From: Pseudomonadota bacterium
GTDB taxonomy: Bacteria > Pseudomonadota > Alphaproteobacteria > Rhizobiales > Devosiaceae
Length of the DNA: 64,000 nucleotides
Direction: 5' to 3'
NCBI GenBank assembly: GCA_023433775.1
Contig: JAEYTY010000042.1
Span: 1-64,000 of the forward strand
The notes under the pieces are model-generated. The model did not search any database, was not told the DNA's origin, and worked only from the letters and a program-made list of their open reading frames with translations. Position numbers and translations under genes: made by a program. Of the stretch, positions 42,817 through 52,513 are shown one piece after another; position 1 is the stretch's first letter, and the number at the start of each line of letters is the position of its first letter.

Positions 42817-43797
42817 ATGGCTGAGAAAAAAGAAGACTTTGAATCCATCCGGCAAATCTACACTGTGCTGGTACTGCATTTTGTAGATGGCATGACGCAG
42901 TCGGCGATTGCCTCGGCGCTCAACCTGTCGACCTCCAAGGTCAACCGGTTGATCACCCAGGGCCGCAAGCTGGGCATGGTGCGGATTGCCATTGAGAGCC
43001 CCTATCAGCGTCTGGTTGATCTGGAGCAGCGGCTTGTCGCCGTGGGTGGATTGACCAGCAGCGTCGTCGCGCCAACTGTTCCGGGCAGCCATGAAACCAC
43101 CCTGCAACAAGTAGGTCGCGCCGCAGCCAATCAATTGCTGGAAACGCTGCGCGATGGCGACGTTATTGCCATAACGGGCGGCAAAGCCGTCAGCGCGGTG
43201 GTGGAAAACCTCCAGCCGGAACGGGGCTTCGACGTCACTGTCGTACCGCTCACCGGCGGCGTACAGGGCAAATATTATACCGACGTCAATCACCTGGCGA
43301 CGCAGCTGGCCGAACGGCTTGGCGGCAAGACCATGCTGGTGCACGCGCCCCTCTTTGCCGAATCCCCGGCGCAGCGCGACATGCTGATGGACATGGCTTC
43401 CACCCGCGAAGTCTTTTCGCTGGCGCGCAAGGCGTCCGTCGCGCTGGTCGGCATCGGCTCCATCCGAACGCCGGGTTCGAGCTATTACGATCTGCATCCC
43501 CTGTCCGGCCCCGACCGCGAGGCGCTGTTCAGCAAGGGCGTCTGCGGCGAGTTCATGGCGCATTTGATCCATGAAGACGGCACGGTTGCCGATTTTCCGC
43601 TGAGCTCAAATCTGGTGGCGCTGCATCCATCAGAACTGTCGCAATGCCCGCGTACCATTGGCGTTGCCGCCGGCGCCGAAAAAGTCCTGCCGATCCAGGC
43701 GGCGCTGAATGGCCGATTTTTGAATTCGCTCGTTGTGGACGAGCAGACCGCAGGCTCGGTCCTCGCGGCATTGGAGAATAGACAGAATGTCGCCTGA
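42817..43797 (+). CDS. SorC/DeoR-type sugar-binding transcriptional regulator
   Basis: A 326-residue SorC-family regulator. The N-terminal helix-turn-helix YTVLVLHFVDGMTQSAIASALNLSTSKVNRLITQGRKLGMVRI is followed by the sugar-phosphate-binding domain (ITGGKAVSAVVENL near 123, SVALVGIGSI near 208). Such proteins (SorC, EryD, DalR) sense phosphorylated sugars or polyols. It sits inside the operon it probably controls, and its end overlaps the next gene by 11 bases. The inverted repeat at 39034-39055 is its likely operator. Confidence 0.9.
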   Translation: MAEKKEDFESIRQIYTVLVLHFVDGMTQSAIASALNLSTSKVNRLITQGRKLGMVRIAIESPYQRLVDLEQRLVAVGGLTSSVVAPTVPGSHETTLQQVGRAAANQLLETLRDGDVIAITGGKAVSAVVENLQPERGFDVTVVPLTGGVQGKYYTDVNHLATQLAERLGGKTMLVHAPLFAESPAQRDMLMDMASTREVFSLARKASVALVGIGSIRTPGSSYYDLHPLSGPDREALFSKGVCGEFMAHLIHEDGTVADFPLSSNLVALHPSELSQCPRTIGVAAGAEKVLPIQAALNGRFLNSLVVDEQTAGSVLAALENRQNVA

Positions 43798-44779
43798 CGT
43801 TTTAACCCGGCAAATTGGTTCGTCGGGCATAGAAGCATCTGCCGTTGGCCTGGGCACCTGGGCCATTGGCGGCTGGATGTGGGGTGGCACTGACGAAGCC
43901 GCCGCTCTCAAGGCGATTGACGCCTCAATCGACGCTGGCGTTTCGCTCATCGACACGGCACCCGCCTATGGCCTGGGGCGCAGTGAAGAACTGGTCGGGC
44001 AGGCCATTGCCGGCAAGCGCGACCGCGTTGTCATTGCCACCAAGTGCGGTCTCAACTGGCACCATGGCAAGGGCAATCATTTCTTCGACGAGAACGGAAC
44101 GCCCGTACATCGCTATCTGGGCGGGGATGGCATCACTCACGAGCTGGAGCAGAGCCTGAAGCGGCTCGGCACCGACTATATAGATCTCTACATCACCCAT
44201 TGGCAGGACCCGACGACGCCGATCGCCGAGACCGTGGAAGCGCTGGTCCGCCTGCGCGACGCGGGCAAGATCAGGGCTATCGGCGCCAGCAATGTCAGCG
44301 CCGAAAACCTTAAGGCCTATGTCGCCACCGGCCAGCTCGACGCCATCCAGGAATGCTATTCCATGCTGGACCGCGATATCGAAAACACGCTTTTGCCCAC
44401 AGCGCAGCGGGCAGGCGTCTCGACCCTCAGCTATTCATCGCTGGCGCTGGGTCTGCTGACCGGCAAGATATCAGCGGACCGACAATTTCAGGGCGATGAT
44501 CAGCGGGCAGACATGCCGCGCTTCTCGCCAGAAAATCGCGGTCGCGCTGGGGCCTTTGCCGAGCAATTACGGCCCATCGCCGACCGGCACAATGCCAGCG
44601 TCGCGCAATTGGTCATTGCCTGGACGCTGGCGCAGCTGGGTATCACCTTTGCCCTCTGTGGCGCGCGCGACCCCGCGCAGGCGGTGGACAATGCCCGCGC
44701 CGGCTCGATCAGGCTGGGCGCCGACGATCTGGCTGCCATTGACGCTGCCCGCCAGACACATCTTCGCGCCATTCCATGA
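43787..44779 (+). CDS. Aldo/keto reductase
   Basis: A 330-residue aldo/keto reductase. The catalytic tetrad is visible: aspartate and tyrosine in IDTAPAYGLGRSE near residue 47, lysine in VIATKCGL near 78 and histidine in YITHWQDP near 130. It likely reduces an aldose or oxidises a polyol with NADP(H). ATG 43787 lies inside the end of the SorC gene, and the stop overlaps the GlpD-like gene (ATGA); the tight coupling puts it in the polyol pathway. Confidence 0.88.
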   Translation: MSPDVLTRQIGSSGIEASAVGLGTWAIGGWMWGGTDEAAALKAIDASIDAGVSLIDTAPAYGLGRSEELVGQAIAGKRDRVVIATKCGLNWHHGKGNHFFDENGTPVHRYLGGDGITHELEQSLKRLGTDYIDLYITHWQDPTTPIAETVEALVRLRDAGKIRAIGASNVSAENLKAYVATGQLDAIQECYSMLDRDIENTLLPTAQRAGVSTLSYSSLALGLLTGKISADRQFQGDDQRADMPRFSPENRGRAGAFAEQLRPIADRHNASVAQLVIAWTLAQLGITFALCGARDPAQAVDNARAGSIRLGADDLAAIDAARQTHLRAIP

Positions 44780-46458
44780 ACCGCTCCGACACCATAAACC
44801 GGCTCCAAGCCAAGCCTGAAACCAGGGTCCTGGTCATCGGCGGCGGCATCAATGGTATTGCCGTATTCCGCGACCTCGCGCTGAACGGCGTGCCGGTTGT
44901 TCTGGCCGACAAATCCGACTTCACTGCGGGCGCAAGCAGCGCGCTCTCGCGCATGGTGCATGGCGGGCTGCGCTATCTTGAAAATGGCGAGTTCAAGCTG
45001 GTGCAGGAGAGCCTGTTCGAGCGTGACCTGCTGCTCCGCAATGCGCCGCATTATGTGCGGCCCCTGCCGACCACGGTGCCCATCTTCGGCATCTTTTCCG
45101 GCCTCGCCAATGGCGCCATGCGGTTCCTCCATCTCAGTCGCCGACAGGCCAAGCGCGGTGCGGTGCTGATCAAGGTCGGCTTAACCCTCTATGACCTTTT
45201 CACCAGCAATCGTCACGCCTTGCCCGCGCATCAGTTCCGTGGTCGCGCGAAAACAATGGATCGCCTGCCCGATCTCAATCCGGCAGCGCGCGCCTCGGCG
45301 ACCTATTACGACGCCTGGGTCAGCCATCCCGAGCGGCTTGCCCTCGAAATGCTGCAGGAGGGCATCGCCGCCGGCGGGCTGGCACTCAACCACGCCGCCG
45401 TGTCGCGTGTCGGCGAAAGCCTTGTCATCTCAAACGCCATTGGCGGCGAGGACATTGCCATCAATCCGGAGCTGGTCATCAACGCCACCGGCGGCTGGAT
45501 TGACCTGACCAATTCGGCCATCGACGCCCATGCGCCGCGGCTTATGGGTGGCACGATGGGCTCGCATCTGGTGCTCGACAATGCGCGCCTGCTGAAGGCG
45601 CTCGATGGGCAGATGGTCTATTACGAGAATGAAGACGGCCGCATCTGCATTGTCTTCCCCTATCTTGGCAAGGTGCTGGTCGGCTCCACCGATGTGCGGG
45701 TGGATGACCCCGATGCCGTGCGCGCCAGCACCGAGGAGCGGGACTATATCCTTGCTTCCCTGGCGGTGATTTTTCCGGCGATAAAGATCAAGCCGGAGGA
45801 GATCGTCTATCAGTTCGCGGGCGTTCGTCCGCTGCCGGCCAGTGATTCCAAGGTCACGGGGCGTATCCCGCGCGACCACTTTTGCGAGTTCATCGAAGGC
45901 GAGCCGCCCGTGCTCTGCATGATTGGTGGCAAGTGGACGACTTTCCGCTCCTTCGGGGCCCTTGCTGCCGACATGGTTTATGAGCGGCTGGGCGTTGAAC
46001 GCGCCGTGGATACGGCAAGCCTGCCCATCGGCGGTGGCGCAGATTATCCGGCCGATCCCCAGCGCTGGATCGCAGAGACGGCGCAATCGACCGGTCTCCC
46101 CGCCGCGCGGCTTGCAGCGCTGCTCGAGCGCTACGGCTCGCGGGCTGGTGAGCTGGCCACCCAGTTTGGCGCGGATGCCCCCATCGCCGGTCATTCTCGC
46201 GCGGAGCTCGAATACCTGATTGCCAATGAACATGTGGAAACACTGGCCGATCTTCTGGTCCGCCGCACCACCATTGCCATCACGGGCGGCATTTCGATGT
46301 CCGTCATCGACCAGTGCCTTGCCATGCTGGCCGAGGCCAAAGGCTGGTCTCCGGCGCGCGCTGCTGCCGAAAAGCAGAGTTTTCTCGACTTCCTGGCCGT
46401 CCGCCATGCGCTGGATGCGGCCACATTGACCCTTCGTGACCAAAGGACGACAGCATGA
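44776..46458 (+). CDS. GlpD/EryB-like FAD-dependent polyol-phosphate dehydrogenase
   Basis: A 560-residue protein of the aerobic glycerol-3-phosphate dehydrogenase family. The FAD motif is VLVIGGGINGIAVFRDLALNG near residue 19; SRMVHGGLRYLENGEFKLVQES near 58 is the family signature. In polyol operons such as erythritol catabolism, EryB enzymes of this family oxidise tetritol phosphates and feed the quinone pool. The neighbouring FGGY kinase, SorC regulator and ABC importer are the same combination. Glycerol-3-phosphate as substrate is possible but less likely, as no glpF or glpK is near. Confidence 0.87.
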   Translation: MNRSDTINRLQAKPETRVLVIGGGINGIAVFRDLALNGVPVVLADKSDFTAGASSALSRMVHGGLRYLENGEFKLVQESLFERDLLLRNAPHYVRPLPTTVPIFGIFSGLANGAMRFLHLSRRQAKRGAVLIKVGLTLYDLFTSNRHALPAHQFRGRAKTMDRLPDLNPAARASATYYDAWVSHPERLALEMLQEGIAAGGLALNHAAVSRVGESLVISNAIGGEDIAINPELVINATGGWIDLTNSAIDAHAPRLMGGTMGSHLVLDNARLLKALDGQMVYYENEDGRICIVFPYLGKVLVGSTDVRVDDPDAVRASTEERDYILASLAVIFPAIKIKPEEIVYQFAGVRPLPASDSKVTGRIPRDHFCEFIEGEPPVLCMIGGKWTTFRSFGALAADMVYERLGVERAVDTASLPIGGGADYPADPQRWIAETAQSTGLPAARLAALLERYGSRAGELATQFGADAPIAGHSRAELEYLIANEHVETLADLLVRRTTIAITGGISMSVIDQCLAMLAEAKGWSPARAAAEKQSFLDFLAVRHALDAATLTLRDQRTTA

Positions 46459-47294
46459 GTGCCCACAAGTTCCGTTTCAACCGCTTGTTCGGCCACGGCA
46501 AATGCCTCGACGTCGCCATCGACCATGGCGTCTGCAATGAGCCAAGTTTCCTTAATGGTCTTGAAGACATGCCCGCTGTGGTCGAAGCCCTCGTGGCGGC
46601 GGGGCCCGACGCCATCCAGATGAATTATGGCCAGGCCGATCTGCTGCAGGCTGTGCCGGGCAAGGACAAGCCGGCGCTGGTCATGCGCATCGACATGGGG
46701 AATCCCTATAACGACCAGCGCCACCGCTCCATGTGGGCGCTGTTGCAAAACGAGGCAGAGCCGCTGATTGGTGCGTTGCAGATGGACGCCGCCTGCGTGG
46801 TGGTGAACCTCTTCATGCTGCCAGACGAGCCGGATCTCTTCCGTCAATGCGTCGCCAATATTTCGCGCGTCCGCGCCGATTGTGACAAATACGGAATGCC
46901 GCTGATGATTGAGCCGTTGGTCATGCTGCCCAATTCGGTGCGCGGTGGCTATCAGGTTGATGGTGACGCGGAAAAGATCGTCACCCTGACGCGGTTGGCC
47001 CGCGAAATGGGCGCCGATATCGTCAAGGCCGATCCGACCACCGATCCGCAGGACTTCCATCGTGTGGTCGAGGTGGCCCGCTGCCCGGTTCTGGTGCGCG
47101 GCGGCGGCAAGGAAGATTTGCGCGCCGTGTTCGACAAGTCAGCAGTGCTGATGGGGCAGGGCGCCGTGGGCATGGTCTATGGCCGCAATATCTACCAGCA
47201 CGCCAATCCTGCCGCCGTTGTACGTGGCCTGATGGCATTGATTCATGATGGCGCGACCGGCGAGCAAGCCTGGTCCATTTACGAGCAGGGCTGA
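46455..47294 (+). CDS. DhnA/LsrF-type class I aldolase
   Basis: A 279-residue TIM-barrel aldolase of the DeoC/FbaB/LsrF group. It opens FNRLFGHGKCLDVAIDHGVCNEPSF, and the Schiff-base lysine is probably in GADIVKADPTTDP near residue 195. The phosphate-binding end reads PVLVRGGGKEDL near 213 and GAVGMVYGRNIYQHANP near 235. It would cleave or transfer from a phosphorylated keto-sugar made by the kinase and dehydrogenase. Its start overlaps the previous stop by 4 bases, and only 3 bases separate it from the kinase gene. Confidence 0.86.
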   Translation: MSAHKFRFNRLFGHGKCLDVAIDHGVCNEPSFLNGLEDMPAVVEALVAAGPDAIQMNYGQADLLQAVPGKDKPALVMRIDMGNPYNDQRHRSMWALLQNEAEPLIGALQMDAACVVVNLFMLPDEPDLFRQCVANISRVRADCDKYGMPLMIEPLVMLPNSVRGGYQVDGDAEKIVTLTRLAREMGADIVKADPTTDPQDFHRVVEVARCPVLVRGGGKEDLRAVFDKSAVLMGQGAVGMVYGRNIYQHANPAAVVRGLMALIHDGATGEQAWSIYEQG

Positions 47295-47297
47295 TCC

Positions 47298-48794
47298 ATG
47301 TCCGATTACCTGCTGGGGCTCGACGCGGGCAATACGGTCATCAAGGCCGTACTGTTCGATGCGGCGGATGGGCGTGAACTGGCCGTTGCGGCGCGCGATG
47401 GCCATGCCAAATTGCCGGCGCCGGGTCATGTCGAGCGCGATCTCGGTGAACTCTGGGAAAATGCCGTCGGCGTTATTGGCGACTGTATCGCCCGAGCGGG
47501 CATTTCAGCACGCGACATTCGAGCCATAGGCTGCGCCGGCCATGGCAATGGTCTTTATGCGCTCGACCGCGCCGGGGAGCCGTTAATCGGCATCCAGTCG
47601 CTCGATACGCGCGGCAGCGATCTCGTCGCCGAGTGGTCACGCGAAGCGGTGGGCGAGCGTGCCTACCCAATTTCGCGGCAAAAGCCGTGGTCTGCGCAGA
47701 CGCCAACCCTCCTGGCCTGGGTGAAACGTAACAGGCCGGAGCTCTATGCGCAGATTGGTACTATTCTGCTGTGCAAGGATTTCGTCGTCGGCAGGCTGAC
47801 CGGCGCCCGTGTCAGCGAGACCACCGACATGTCCGGTTGCGGCCTTCTGGCTATTCCGAACCGGACCTATTCTGACGAATTGCTTGACATTCATGGCTTG
47901 GGCGACGCCCGCCACATGCTCCCGGACCTCTTGGAAAGTGCCGATATCGCTGGCCGGGTAACGGCTGAAGTTGCCCTTGCGACGGGCCTTGCCGAAGGCA
48001 CGCCAGTAGTGGCGGGTCTCTTCGATGTGGTGGCCAGTGCGCTGGGCTCGGGCGTGGTGGAAACCGGTCAGGCCTCCATCATCGCAGGCAGCTGGAGCAT
48101 CAATCAGGTCATCATCGACAACCCGATCAATGTCCCTCCGGTCTTCATGCAATCGACGTTTGACCGCCAGCGCTGGCTCGCCATCGAGTCCAGCGCGACC
48201 TCGGCGGCCAATCTCGAATGGCTGGTGCATCAGTTCATGGAGGAAGTTGACGGCGACCGCTTTGCCCTCGCCAGCGATCTCGTCGCGTCGGTGCCGCCTT
48301 CGGATGACATGCCGATCTACCACCCCTTCCTTTATGGTGCGCAGCAGGATGGCCGCGCCCGGGCCGGGTTTTACGGCGTCGGTGGCTGGCACAAGCGGGC
48401 ACATTTGATGCGCGCGCTGTTCGAGGGTGTGGTCTTTGAACACCGCCGTCATATCGACGTGCTGCGCCGTGCCGGGGCCGCGGTGACTAATGCAACGCTT
48501 TCCGGCGGCGGCTCGCGGAGCACGGTCTGGCCGCAGATTTTTGCCGATGTGCTGAGCCTGCCTGTCACGGTAGCGCGGGGCCGTGAAACAGGGGCGCTGG
48601 GTGCCGCGATTGCCGCAGGCACTGGCGTGGGCCTCTTCGCTGACTATGCGGCGGGCACAAAAGCCATGACCGCACCGGCGCGCCATTACGCGCCTGAGGC
48701 AAGCAATTATGCCGCCTATCAGCGCCGCTTCGATCTCTACAACGAGCTCCTGAGCGCGATGTCTCCCGTCTGGGCCCGCATGGGTCGCCTATGA
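47298..48794 (+). CDS. FGGY-family carbohydrate kinase
   Basis: A 498-residue sugar or polyol kinase. N-terminal phosphate loop LLGLDAGNTVIKAVLFDA near residue 4, and the C-terminal FGGY segments (GVVFEHRRHIDVLRRAG near 376, ATLSGGGSRSTVWPQIFADVL near 398, GRETGALGAAIAAG near 425). The closest style I recognise is L-xylulose kinase LyxK and erythritol kinase EryA, so a ketopentose or tetritol is plausible. The stop overlaps the GMC oxidoreductase start by 4 bases. Confidence 0.9.
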   Translation: MSDYLLGLDAGNTVIKAVLFDAADGRELAVAARDGHAKLPAPGHVERDLGELWENAVGVIGDCIARAGISARDIRAIGCAGHGNGLYALDRAGEPLIGIQSLDTRGSDLVAEWSREAVGERAYPISRQKPWSAQTPTLLAWVKRNRPELYAQIGTILLCKDFVVGRLTGARVSETTDMSGCGLLAIPNRTYSDELLDIHGLGDARHMLPDLLESADIAGRVTAEVALATGLAEGTPVVAGLFDVVASALGSGVVETGQASIIAGSWSINQVIIDNPINVPPVFMQSTFDRQRWLAIESSATSAANLEWLVHQFMEEVDGDRFALASDLVASVPPSDDMPIYHPFLYGAQQDGRARAGFYGVGGWHKRAHLMRALFEGVVFEHRRHIDVLRRAGAAVTNATLSGGGSRSTVWPQIFADVLSLPVTVARGRETGALGAAIAAGTGVGLFADYAAGTKAMTAPARHYAPEASNYAAYQRRFDLYNELLSAMSPVWARMGRL

Positions 48795-50401
48795 GCGACG
48801 ATCTGGGACATTACGACTATATCGTCGTCGGCGCCGGTTCGGCAGGCTGCGTCATGGCCAATCGGCTGAGCGCCGACCCGAAAAACAAGGTGCTGCTGCT
48901 CGAAGCGGGCGGAAGCGACCGCTATCACTGGGTCGATATCCCCATCGGCTATCTCTATTGCATGGGCAATCCGCGCACCGACTGGATGATGCGCACCGAG
49001 CCCGAGGCGGGGCTCAATGGTCGCTCCTTGCCATATCCGCGCGGCAAGGTCCTGGGTGGGTGCTCCTCGATCAATGGCATGATCTATATGCGCGGCCAGG
49101 CCGCTGATTATGACGGCTGGCGGCAGCAGGGCAATGTGGGCTGGGGCTGGGACGATGTCCTGCCCTATTTCCTCAAGTCCGAGGACTATCACGCTGGCGC
49201 CAGCGACCTGCATGGATCGGGCGGCGAGTGGCGGGTCGAGAAACAGCGACTCTCCTGGCCGATTCTTGATGCATTTCAGTCGGCAGCAGAGGAACTCGGC
49301 ATTCCGCGCATCGCCGATTTCAACAATGGCGACAACTTTGGCTCGGGCTATTTCGAGGTCAATCAGCGCGGCGGCGTTCGCTGGAATACGTCCAAAGCCT
49401 TTCTGCGCCCGGCGCTGAAACGGCCTAATCTGCGCGTCATCACCAATGCCGAAGTTCAGTCGCTGGTGCTGGATGACAAGCGGGTCACCGGCATACATCT
49501 GCGCCATCATGGGCAGGACATGCTGGCCCATGCGGATGGCGAAGTGGTGCTGTCGGCGGGCGCCGTGAACTCACCAAAGCTGCTGGAGCTCTCCGGCATT
49601 GGCCGGCCTGATGTGCTCAACGCGCTGGGCATCGAGGTGCGTCACCAGCTCGACGGCGTGGGCGAAAACCTGCAGGATCATCTGCAGATCCGCACCGTCT
49701 TCAAAGTGCGCAATACCAGCACGCTCAATACGCGCTACCACAATCTGGTATCGCGCGCGGGAATGGGGCTGGAATATGCGCTCAAGCGCAGTGGTCCGCT
49801 TTCCATGGCCCCCAGCCAGCTCGGCATTTTCGCCAAGTCCGATGCGCGCCTCGCGACGCCCGATCTCGAATATCACGTACAGCCGCTCTCCACCGACCGG
49901 CTGGGCGAACCGCTTCATCGCTACGATGCCGTCACGGTCTCAGTCTGCAATCTGCGTCCGGATAGCCGCGGTTCGATCCATATGGAAACGCCAGACGCCA
50001 CCAAGGCGCCGAGCATCAGGCCGAACTATCTGGCCACCGAAAGTGATCGCCTCGTCGCGGCCAATTCCATCCGCCACGCCCGCGCCCTGATGCAGACGCG
50101 TTCCATTGCGCCCTATCAGCCTGAAGAGGCTTTGCCCGGTCCGCAATTTGCCAGCGATGCCGAGCTGGCGCTGAAGGCGGGCGACATCGCGACGACCATC
50201 TTCCACCCCGTGGGCACCTGCAAAATGGGAAGTGACTCACTCTCGGTTGTTGATTCGCAATTGCGGGTTCATGGCCTCGCGGGGCTTCGCGTCGTCGACG
50301 CGTCCATCATGCCGACCATTGTTTCGGGCAATACCAACTCGCCGGTCATCATGATTGCCGAGCGCGCTGCATCTTTTATGGGCGCTGTGCACCGCCATTA
50401 G
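48791..50401 (+). CDS. GMC-family flavin oxidoreductase
   Basis: A 536-residue GMC protein, the choline dehydrogenase/polyol dehydrogenase type. FAD motif YIVVGAGSAGCVMANRLS near residue 9, signature 1 GRSLPYPRGKVLGGCSSINGMIYMRG near 80, signature 2 GAVNSPKLLELSGIG near 258, and the catalytic histidine in TIFHPVGTCKMG near 470 with the partner asparagine in SGNTNSPVIM near 512. It would oxidise a primary or secondary alcohol group of the imported compound. No signal peptide is visible, so it works in the cytoplasm. It is the last coupled gene of the operon. Confidence 0.9.
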   Translation: MSDDLGHYDYIVVGAGSAGCVMANRLSADPKNKVLLLEAGGSDRYHWVDIPIGYLYCMGNPRTDWMMRTEPEAGLNGRSLPYPRGKVLGGCSSINGMIYMRGQAADYDGWRQQGNVGWGWDDVLPYFLKSEDYHAGASDLHGSGGEWRVEKQRLSWPILDAFQSAAEELGIPRIADFNNGDNFGSGYFEVNQRGGVRWNTSKAFLRPALKRPNLRVITNAEVQSLVLDDKRVTGIHLRHHGQDMLAHADGEVVLSAGAVNSPKLLELSGIGRPDVLNALGIEVRHQLDGVGENLQDHLQIRTVFKVRNTSTLNTRYHNLVSRAGMGLEYALKRSGPLSMAPSQLGIFAKSDARLATPDLEYHVQPLSTDRLGEPLHRYDAVTVSVCNLRPDSRGSIHMETPDATKAPSIRPNYLATESDRLVAANSIRHARALMQTRSIAPYQPEEALPGPQFASDAELALKAGDIATTIFHPVGTCKMGSDSLSVVDSQLRVHGLAGLRVVDASIMPTIVSGNTNSPVIMIAERAASFMGAVHRH

Positions 50402-50584
50402 GCGGACCGCGTCACTCGGTGTGTGGCAAACCATTGTGGCTTGGAGAAATCCTATTGTCACGCGGGTTTGTAATTGCCCGCCGACCCTTTTCCCGCAACA
50501 TTCAGCCTCATATGGCATTCTGGGGTGAAAGCCCGCGGAGCGGCAACGGGTGCGAATCCGGACCACCCATATACTTGCCGAAAT

Positions 50585-51493
50585 ATGGAGCGCCTCTTGA
50601 AAACGGATACCGTCTATAAGCAGGCGTTCAACTCCATCCTGCCGATGATTGCGCAGTGGGGACCCTCAGCCATTGTTCCGTCGGAAAACGAACTGGCCGC
50701 AAGGCTTGGCGTGAGCCGGACGACGGTGCGCAAGGTGCTGGCGCGGCTCAGCGAGCGCGGCTATTTGCGCGTGACGGAAGCGGGCAGGGTGGTCGTCGAA
50801 TTGCCGCCCCTTGAGATCAGGTTTCCCGAGGCAGAAACCTTATCGGCCTCGGATCAGGTTGAACGCCAGTTCCTCGAATGGATGCTGCGGGGCGATGCGC
50901 AACCGGGTTCGCAGATCAATGAGCTGGAACTGGCGCGTCAGTTCGGGGTAGCGACCAATGGCGTGCGCGAGTTCCTCAACCGGTTTCGCCGCTTTGGCCT
51001 CATCGAGCGGCGCCCCAATGCCGGTTGGCGTTTCATGGGATTTACCCGGCAATTTGCGACCGAACTTTTTGAAATCCGTGAAATGTTCGAGCTGCGCTCG
51101 GCTGCGGTTTTCGCGACGCTTGATGAGGACGATCCGCTCTGGGCGGGTCTGGATGCGCTGGAGACACAACACCTGCAATTGCTTGCCGACATTGACGCCC
51201 GCTTCCACGATTTTTCCGATCTCGACAACCGCTTCCACCGCTTCATCAACGACGTCGCGCCAAACCGTTTCATTGCCGATTTCTACGAGATCATCACCTT
51301 CGTCTTTCACTACCACTATCAGTGGAACAAGCATGACGAGCGTGTGCGCAACGAGGCCGCGCTGATCGAACATCTCGACTATATCGCTGCACTAAAGGCT
51401 CGTGACCAGCGCCAGATCGATCTCGCCTGCCGCCACCATCTGGCCTCGGCGCGCCGCACGCTTTTGCGCGCCACCGGCGCGACAGAATTCTAA
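50585..51493 (+). CDS. GntR-family regulator with two winged-helix domains and an FCD domain
   Basis: A protein of about 302 residues. A first GntR winged helix covers residues 5-65 (IVPSENELAARLGVSRTTVRKVLARLSERGYLRV). A second covers about 85-150 (GSQINELELARQFGVATNGVREFLNRFRRFGLIERRPNAGWRF). An FCD ligand domain of mostly helices follows from about 155 (ELFEIREMFELRSAAVF). Most FadR-type regulators have one such domain, so this is a tandem form. ATG 50585 lacks a clear ribosome-binding site; TTG 50597 has GGAG six bases upstream and would remove four residues. It probably controls the flanking operon or the lactonase gene. Confidence 0.85.
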   Translation: MERLLKTDTVYKQAFNSILPMIAQWGPSAIVPSENELAARLGVSRTTVRKVLARLSERGYLRVTEAGRVVVELPPLEIRFPEAETLSASDQVERQFLEWMLRGDAQPGSQINELELARQFGVATNGVREFLNRFRRFGLIERRPNAGWRFMGFTRQFATELFEIREMFELRSAAVFATLDEDDPLWAGLDALETQHLQLLADIDARFHDFSDLDNRFHRFINDVAPNRFIADFYEIITFVFHYHYQWNKHDERVRNEAALIEHLDYIAALKARDQRQIDLACRHHLASARRTLLRATGATEF

Positions 51494-51594
51494 CGAAACC
51501 GGGGACGAAACCGGCCGGCGATTGCGATGCGACAGCCATTGTGAAAGGCTTGGACGAAAGCGCAAATAAGCGCAGACATTCCCGGGGAGGGGAT

Positions 51595-52506
51595 ATGGCA
51601 CTCGTTGACGTTACAATTCTCGATCAGAGAATGCGCAGTCTGATCATTGGGTCGGCCCATCTGGAACAGCTCGATAATTCCTCCCTGTGGGCGGAAGGTC
51701 CGGTCTATTTCCCGCAGGGCGATTATCTCCTCTGGTCGGACATTCCCAATGAGCGCGTCATGCAATGGGTGCCGGGTCTGGGCGCGCGCGTCTATTCGCA
51801 TCAGTCCTTCAACAGCAATGGCAATACCCGCGACCGGCAGGGTCGGCGTATCACCTGTGAACATCTTTCGCGCTCGGTTGTGCGGATCGAACCTGATGGC
51901 ACCCGAACCGTGCTGGCCTCGCACCATGCCGGGGGCAGGCTGAATTCACCCAATGACGTCATCGTCGCCAGCGATGGCGCTATCTGGTTCACCGATCCCA
52001 ACTATGGGATCATGTCCGACTATGAGGGCAAGCGCAGCGAGATGGAGCAAAAGGGCTGCTACGTCTATCGTATCGATCCTGCGACGGGCGCCCTCGAGGC
52101 CGTTATCACCTCGATGCTCAAACCCAATGGGCTGGCCTTTTCCCCCGACGAATCCATTCTCTATGTGGCCGACAGTTCCCGCTCGCATTCCGAAGAGGGG
52201 CTTCACCATGTGCTCGCCTTCGATGTGCGCCACGGCGGTCGACTGGGTGAAGGCCGGCTCTTTGCGCTGATCGAACATGGCGTGCCCGATGGCCTGCGGA
52301 TCGACGAATTCGGCAATGCCTGGATCAGCTCTGAGCGTGGCGTCGAGGTCTATGCCGCCGACGGCACGCATCTCGGTGTCATCCACGTTCCCGAAATCGT
52401 GGCCAATCTCACCTTCGGTGGCCCCAAGAACAATCGCCTGTTCATCACGGCCACCAAGTCGGTCTATTCGCTCAACGTCGCTGTCCGGGGCGCCATGACG
52501 CCCTGA
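51595..52506 (+). CDS. SMP-30/gluconolactonase-family sugar lactonase
   Basis: A 303-residue six-bladed propeller lactonase. Metal ligands fit the family: glutamate in WAEGPVYF near residue 33, asparagine in LNSPNDVIVASDG near 115, and aspartate in YVADSSRS near 185. Such enzymes hydrolyse sugar lactones made by a dehydrogenase. The zinc dehydrogenase at 52514 is convergent and could supply a lactone. GGGGAGGGG lies just before ATG 51595, and a longer start at 51541 is not needed. Confidence 0.9.
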   Translation: MALVDVTILDQRMRSLIIGSAHLEQLDNSSLWAEGPVYFPQGDYLLWSDIPNERVMQWVPGLGARVYSHQSFNSNGNTRDRQGRRITCEHLSRSVVRIEPDGTRTVLASHHAGGRLNSPNDVIVASDGAIWFTDPNYGIMSDYEGKRSEMEQKGCYVYRIDPATGALEAVITSMLKPNGLAFSPDESILYVADSSRSHSEEGLHHVLAFDVRHGGRLGEGRLFALIEHGVPDGLRIDEFGNAWISSERGVEVYAADGTHLGVIHVPEIVANLTFGGPKNNRLFITATKSVYSLNVAVRGAMTP

Positions 52507-52513
52507 GCCGGGG

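Noticed and set aside
44776..46458. Glycerol catabolism (glpD) as the role of the FAD dehydrogenase
   Set aside because: There is no glpK, glpF or GlpR neighbour, while an FGGY kinase of another type, an aldolase and an RbsB-type importer are coupled; polyol-phosphate oxidation fits better.
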